The notes under the pieces are model-generated. The model searched no databases. It saw nothing but the letters and a program-made list of their open reading frames with translations, and was not told the DNA's origin. Shown here one piece after another: positions 58,870 to 64,000 of a stretch of 64,000 bases of DNA. Within the stretch, counting starts at the first letter, position 1. The number at the start of each line of letters is the position of its first letter. The translations under genes and the position numbers were made by a program. Source of the stretch: Struthio camelus (lineage: Eukaryota > Chordata > Aves > Struthioniformes > Struthionidae); contig NC_090943.1 of assembly GCF_040807025.1 (NCBI RefSeq), positions 5,132,356-5,196,355 on the forward strand. Reading direction: 5' to 3'.

Positions 58870-61800
58870 CCAATGATAAATGCACTCCTTGAGGATACAG
58901 AGTGAAAGCAGATTTCTTGCACTGGGTTTTGAAAGTTTCAAAGAGGGAAAAAAAAAGCACACTTCAGGCTAGGGTTTAACTGGTATTTGGAAGACTTCTG
59001 GTAGTCACTGACTCAATGAGCCTTGCGCTCCGAAATAAAATAAAAAAAAAAATGTCTTGACAAACTATTGGGAATTTTTGTAGCCAAGAAAAAAGAAAGG
59101 TGGGGAGAGGACATTCCTAACTGTCATCTGGATGCGACGTTAGAGTGCCCCAGTCTTTATCCTGTGTCTTGGCTCATGTCAGAAGGAAGTCTGGGGATGT
59201 AAGGTATTGTGGTGCCACAGAGCACTTTGAGCAGTTCCTGGATGATCCAACAAGGCCTCAAAGTTCACTGCTATGTACACCTACTTTTCTCTAAAAAATG
59301 TTCAGAAAGTCTATTTACTTTTTTGAGCGGGCTAAGCAGCAAAACACAAGGCAGAAGCCCTTAATTGAGTAAGAACTCAAGCATTGTTTTCTAGGCTCTG
59401 TAGGTACATTTATACAACATAGGGTATTATAGTCGGCAAATTGCTCTTAAAAAGAAAATTTCTTGAAGTAATTAAAAAAAAGAGAAAAGAAGGTAGATGC
59501 AGATATTGACCCTGATTCTGTTATTAGTGCCAAGGAACAGATGGCATGTGATGACATATGCTAATAATCTTTTAGACTGGTTTTAATACACTAATTGTTA
59601 ACAAGAGAGGAAAAGGATAGTACATCATCTCTTGTTATCTTTTAGTATTTTCTTTCAGTGTTCCTGGGAAACTTTCATTATTTGGGTTCTCTGTACATCA
59701 GTGATGGTGAGTGTTCTACCGAACATGACCCCAAGTAATAATAGAAAGTATGATTTTGACTTCCTGCTCCATACTGTTCTGAATTCTCCTCCATATTGAA
59801 AAGTGTCTTTGGGACTATGGGGCCCACACTAAATTCAAGTGCTATACTGCCTATGCAAGTGCTTATAACAGCACGTATTGTTCAAGAGAACAATACATGG
59901 TCTACAACCATGGAAACTCAGCTTCTCTACACATGCAGTGGGGAAAGCAAGACCCAGATACCTTTAGAAATTTAGCTGGATGTCTTCCACCAACAGTGGA
60001 GATAAACTAGTGTATTATAGTGCCCCAGTCTCACCACTGATTACGGACAAAGCCCAGAACAATGAAGTTCCCAGCTTCAGTATTTCAGCTAAGTGCCTGA
60101 AGCTGGGTGGGATGAAAGTGCACTCTGAAGATTTGTTTAGGATGCCTAAGAAGGGACCCTACCTCTTCCAGCAGAAGCTGGGGGGACCTAAACACACCGT
60201 GGTGGAGGTCATAATAGCAACTGGATGAGGTGAACAACTGTCTGCTGGAGATGGACCCCAGGCCCTGCCCCTGCTCAGTTTGCTAGCACAGACATAGGTA
60301 CTGTTAGTCACCTGAGTCCACCAGTTATTTGTTACAGGACATGAGGAGGCCTGATGTGTAGCTCAAACTCCTTTATTAACTTCCAGTCAGATTGCTCTTA
60401 GTGTACCCAGGCAGACATTAGGATGACATGAGTTATTCCCTATTCTAGCATTTCTGCTGCAGCTAGAAGGCCAAGATGGCATTGGCATCTGAACAAATGG
60501 TGAATGGACCTCTTCCGGGCAGACATTTCATTTGAGGGATTCTTGTTACTTCTACTGGTAAAGGTGGATGATATGGCTCTTGCTCCCAAATGCTTGCTCA
60601 TGACCACTGCACAGGCAAAGTTACGCTATAGTGCTCCAAAATTATCTCTCATCTTTCCTAATAGGCTGCCGTGTTTTTCCATTTCCGTTAGCTGGCCTCG
60701 CCACAGGGCTTCTGCATTTTTTCATTTACTTTTATGTAACAAAAATATCAGGCAATAAGATCAAGTGGTTTGATGCCTGGCTGATTCATCATTTAGATGT
60801 ATTTGGCCAAGGGATTCAGTGGTGGAGCATTACAAGGAGATGGTGGAAAAGGGGAGGGATGGCTATGAGACATTATTTCCAGGTTATTTTTCTTTCTACT
60901 GTACTCAGTGCTCCAGAGCTGCAAAAAACAGTCTCACCGCAGACAAAATTCCTCTTCTTTTGACTTTTCTCTTATATTGGATTAATACAGTGTGTAGCTT
61001 ACTAGTAAGCAGCAAAATTGTAGAACAAAATCACATGACAGCAGAAAAACTCTAATGTTTATGCAGTATAGGAGACAGGAATAAATAATCTAAGAATCTT
61101 TTCTGACCTTGAATGCCAATGAAGTCTAATGCAGCTTGAAATCCCTCAGGCATACCAAACAAAGACTGTCAGAGGAACAGCTGTGCTAAACCGTACTTAA
61201 AAGCCATTATCCTGTCTCAGGCATTGGCCAGAAGACTAGGAAAAAAGGCCTAGTGAAGAGTTCAGTAATAAGATTTTCTGATGGGTTAAATTCTAACTTG
61301 CTTCCAGTTCTGATTCCATTACTTCAAATTCATGAACTCACTGAAAAAAAGGCTTTGGTATTATTGCTGAATGCAATAAATTGTGCCAGAAACAGTCTTA
61401 GGTATGCATCACCCTAAATTAGATTGAGATATCTGCATCATTTTTTTTTGGAACATAAACCAGCCCCTTCATTTGCTGAGAACTTAGGCCTGACTTCAAA
61501 AGCTGACCTATGGTGAAATCTTGCATATCCTGTCTCTAATCTCAACCCCTGAAGCATAAATATTAAAAATCAGAGAGATGATACATTCTCATTCCATGTG
61601 CTTCCTCTGCTTGTATGTGAATGGTGTTCATAATACCCTAGATAGAACATGTGATTTTTATCAGCATCCATTTCTTGGAAATGAAGCTGCATGACTTCTT
61701 CTATCATCAAATCTAGTTCACCACTGTTAAAAAAATTCTTATCATATTCTTCCTTCAGTAAACACATAAAGGTCCTTCTTACAAGCAGTTACCACTTTCT

Positions 61801-64000
61801 CTCCTTCCTCTATTTCTCTCTTTAGGATGCTTTTCCAGAATCTCAGTGAATGTATGTCTATGAGCTTTCTTCTAATTTCAAAAAAACACATATATTCCTT
61901 TTAACTAATCTCCACTATCCGACTCCACTCTTTACCTTAAACAATTCTTCTCTTTCTCTCCTGCATCTTCCCCCAAGTTAGTTATAAAGAACAGCCATAA
62001 CCTTTCTCAGTCACTACTTTAAGCCAAGTTCTTATAACCTCTGTGTTGTGAAGCCAAGCTGACCAATTTAAAACAGAAACAGAAACACTTCAGAGAGGAA
62101 TCTTATACGTTTGCAAAATGTTAAGACTTTGTAGAGATGAGGTTGACTCAGATTAAATTCTATTTCTACTAAGGTTAATCCTTTCTACTGATCTATCCAT
62201 TCCAACTGTCCTTATAATTTCTAGAAGTCCTACGGATATCAAGTATTTTTTGTCATCAAACCTAGTGTCTCAGGCTAATCCAGATTGTTCCTGTACAGGG
62301 CACCTTAGGTGTCATGTTAGAGGCCTGACAACGTCCTCACACAGTTTAGAGTAGACTTTACACGGAAAAAAATTATTTTGGAAATAATGTCTCTCTCTCC
62401 TTGGTTAATATGCTTAACAGGAAACCTATTCTTCCTTTTCCCGTTCTGCTCTCCACACTCATGGTTATAACAAGGGTTCACTGTGTCCAGTTAAGTCCCT
62501 CTGTGTTGCCAGAATAAAGGTATCTTTCTCTCTCTTGTTTTTTTAGACAAATGCACTGAATTATCACCGATAATCTGTTCTGGCCCTAAATCGTGAAAAT
62601 TAGGTGGCTTGTATCAGGCCTAACCTTGTACTCCTTATTGAGATTAGTAATTCCATTGACTTTAAAGTGTCTAATAGGAACAGAAGAGCAGGATGTAGGA
62701 GCATGGATGTAACCCATGGCTTAAACAGAGCTGCACAGCCTGGTCACATCAGGTAGGATAAAGAGGATAGTGATGACCCATTAATCCTCCCTTGGTAAAA
62801 ATGTCCGTGTTTAGATGTGGTTTAGATAATGTTGGAAATGCAAAGCTTACTTCTGCAGGTACAGCTTTCAGGCCTTTTTTCTCCTTGGCATTCAGACATA
62901 GAAAATAAGTTTTAGACATCCTCTGGGCATTGCTTTTGGATGCTAACCAAGACTGTCAAGCAGTTTGCCATTCTCCCTGACTTTTAGCTGTTCACTTAGA
63001 AGAAGTGTCTTCCAGTGATCAGAGCAGCAGGGTATTGGAGTCAAGATTAAGTCCCCCCACCCAGAACCGAATCAAATAAACCATCTTACACCCACACACA
63101 GCTATCTCAACAACAAAAGCAGCCTGCCAATCTGTCCCCACACAGAAGCCTTCAGAGCTCTCACAAAAAACAAGGGAAAGGCACTGCAAAATTTCTCAGG
63201 CGCACCAGGCAGAAGGTGCCGTCATTCCGTCAAAATCACCTGCTATTATTTGCTTTGAAATCACTCGATGAATCAGATCAGCAGCAAAGGGAGTAGAGTA
63301 TTTTCTCTATTCAAAAAGATGCCACAAATAAAGACGAGAAACTTCTGTAACCCTCCCGATGAGCACATCTTGGCCGCAGCTGCCAATTTCTGCTGATCAC
63401 AAACTTCAGGCTGAAAAGCTAGGGGAAGTAAAGGCAAACAATATCTTTTAAATGTAATTACAGGTATGGGGGAGACTAATCTGGGAAAGACTACCAACAG
63501 TGCTGAGGATGAAAAAGTAAATTTGAGGAGCACCGACTCTGAATGGGAACATGAAAATGGACAGAAAAATAACACTGTGAGATTCAATCTTGGTAGAGCT
63601 GAGACTGCTAGGGAAAAAAAAAAAAAAATTCAAAACATTTCCACTGATATGGGATGCAAATGAATAGTTGGGGTCTGATGGAAATAATGTGGCAGAGCAG
63701 GACATTGAATTTAGGCCTTAGAGCTGGTTGTTGCTATAGCCATGGGGCTGTGGCAACGTATTAGAAGCAAGGTGGAGAAAACCACAAATATTAATAAGGG
63801 ACTCAGCCATTGTTTGTTTATCCAAGCTGTAGGTTGTGCAGGGCTTTGGAGTATCATGCTTAATGATGTGTTGAAACACATGAAACTTATCTAAATCATT
63901 CACATTTTTTCAGTCTTTCTCAGGAAGCACCTCTCTAACCTGAAAATGTGGACTCAGGCCTTGAATTTATCTGGTTCACAGTATCTCGGAACACTTTACT

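Larger units (their letters stand above)
46921..64000. other. Distal AQP1 5' flank, no gene recognised
   Basis: Mostly unremarkable AT-rich sequence. It holds the two exon-like islands (47.4 and 49.1 kb), CR1-like relics (52.15 and 57.18 kb), the candidate inverted-repeat element (56.14 kb), simple repeats and several relics with CATTGACTT-type cores (for example near 62.65 kb). I looked on the minus strand for the C-terminal MINDY4 exons expected from mammalian gene order and found none I could recognise. Confidence 0.55.

Noticed and set aside
60504-60963. Overlapping plus-strand open frames
   Set aside because: Two shifted frames over the same bases with no family features; likely random.

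Overview
The window is vertebrate nuclear DNA of fairly low GC, most likely from a bird. Two things point there. It holds one clearly recognisable protein-coding gene, aquaporin-1 (AQP1), whose reconstructed 271-residue protein looks avian by recollection. Its recognisable retroelement remnants are CR1-type LINE fragments; I see nothing resembling mammalian Alu or L1. There is no bacterial gene organisation, CRISPR array, operon or viral genome, and nearly all open frames of 60-190 codons here look like chance.

AQP1 lies on the minus strand and fills the middle of the window. A TATA-box promoter lies at about 39.91 kb. Exon 1 (coding 39781-39392) is followed by a 15.6 kb intron 1, exon 2 (23816-23652), a 243 bp intron 2, exon 3 (23408-23328), a 1.5 kb intron 3 and exon 4 (21816-21637, stop at 21639-21637). 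All junctions obey GT-AG and are in phase 0. The exons add up to 130+55+27+59 residues, with both NPA motifs and the four water-selectivity residues intact. A plausible poly(A) signal lies about 220 bp after the stop.

Downstream of the gene (1-21.3 kb), I recognise only CR1 fragments (about 0.54-0.88, 12.44-12.89 and 16.04-16.09 kb), homopolymer or AT-rich tracts, short tandem duplications and old repeat relics. Intron 1 carries another CR1 3' end (28.1-28.3 kb), microsatellites and two stop-poor, GC-richer patches. Upstream of the gene (39.9-64 kb) there is a CpG-rich block at about 40.49-41.29 kb containing a strong G-quadruplex motif. There are also a CR1 copy at 46.4-46.9 kb, poorer CR1-like stretches, a candidate 0.4 kb inverted-repeat element at 56.1-56.6 kb, and two splice-flanked exon-like islands at 47.4 and 49.1 kb that I cannot assign.

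In mammals the neighbours of AQP1 are MINDY4 upstream and GHRHR downstream. I could not recognise exons of either here. I do not see a convincing novel multi-gene system. The more unusual observations are the displaced CpG/G4 block, the inverted-repeat family and the unassigned exon-like islands.
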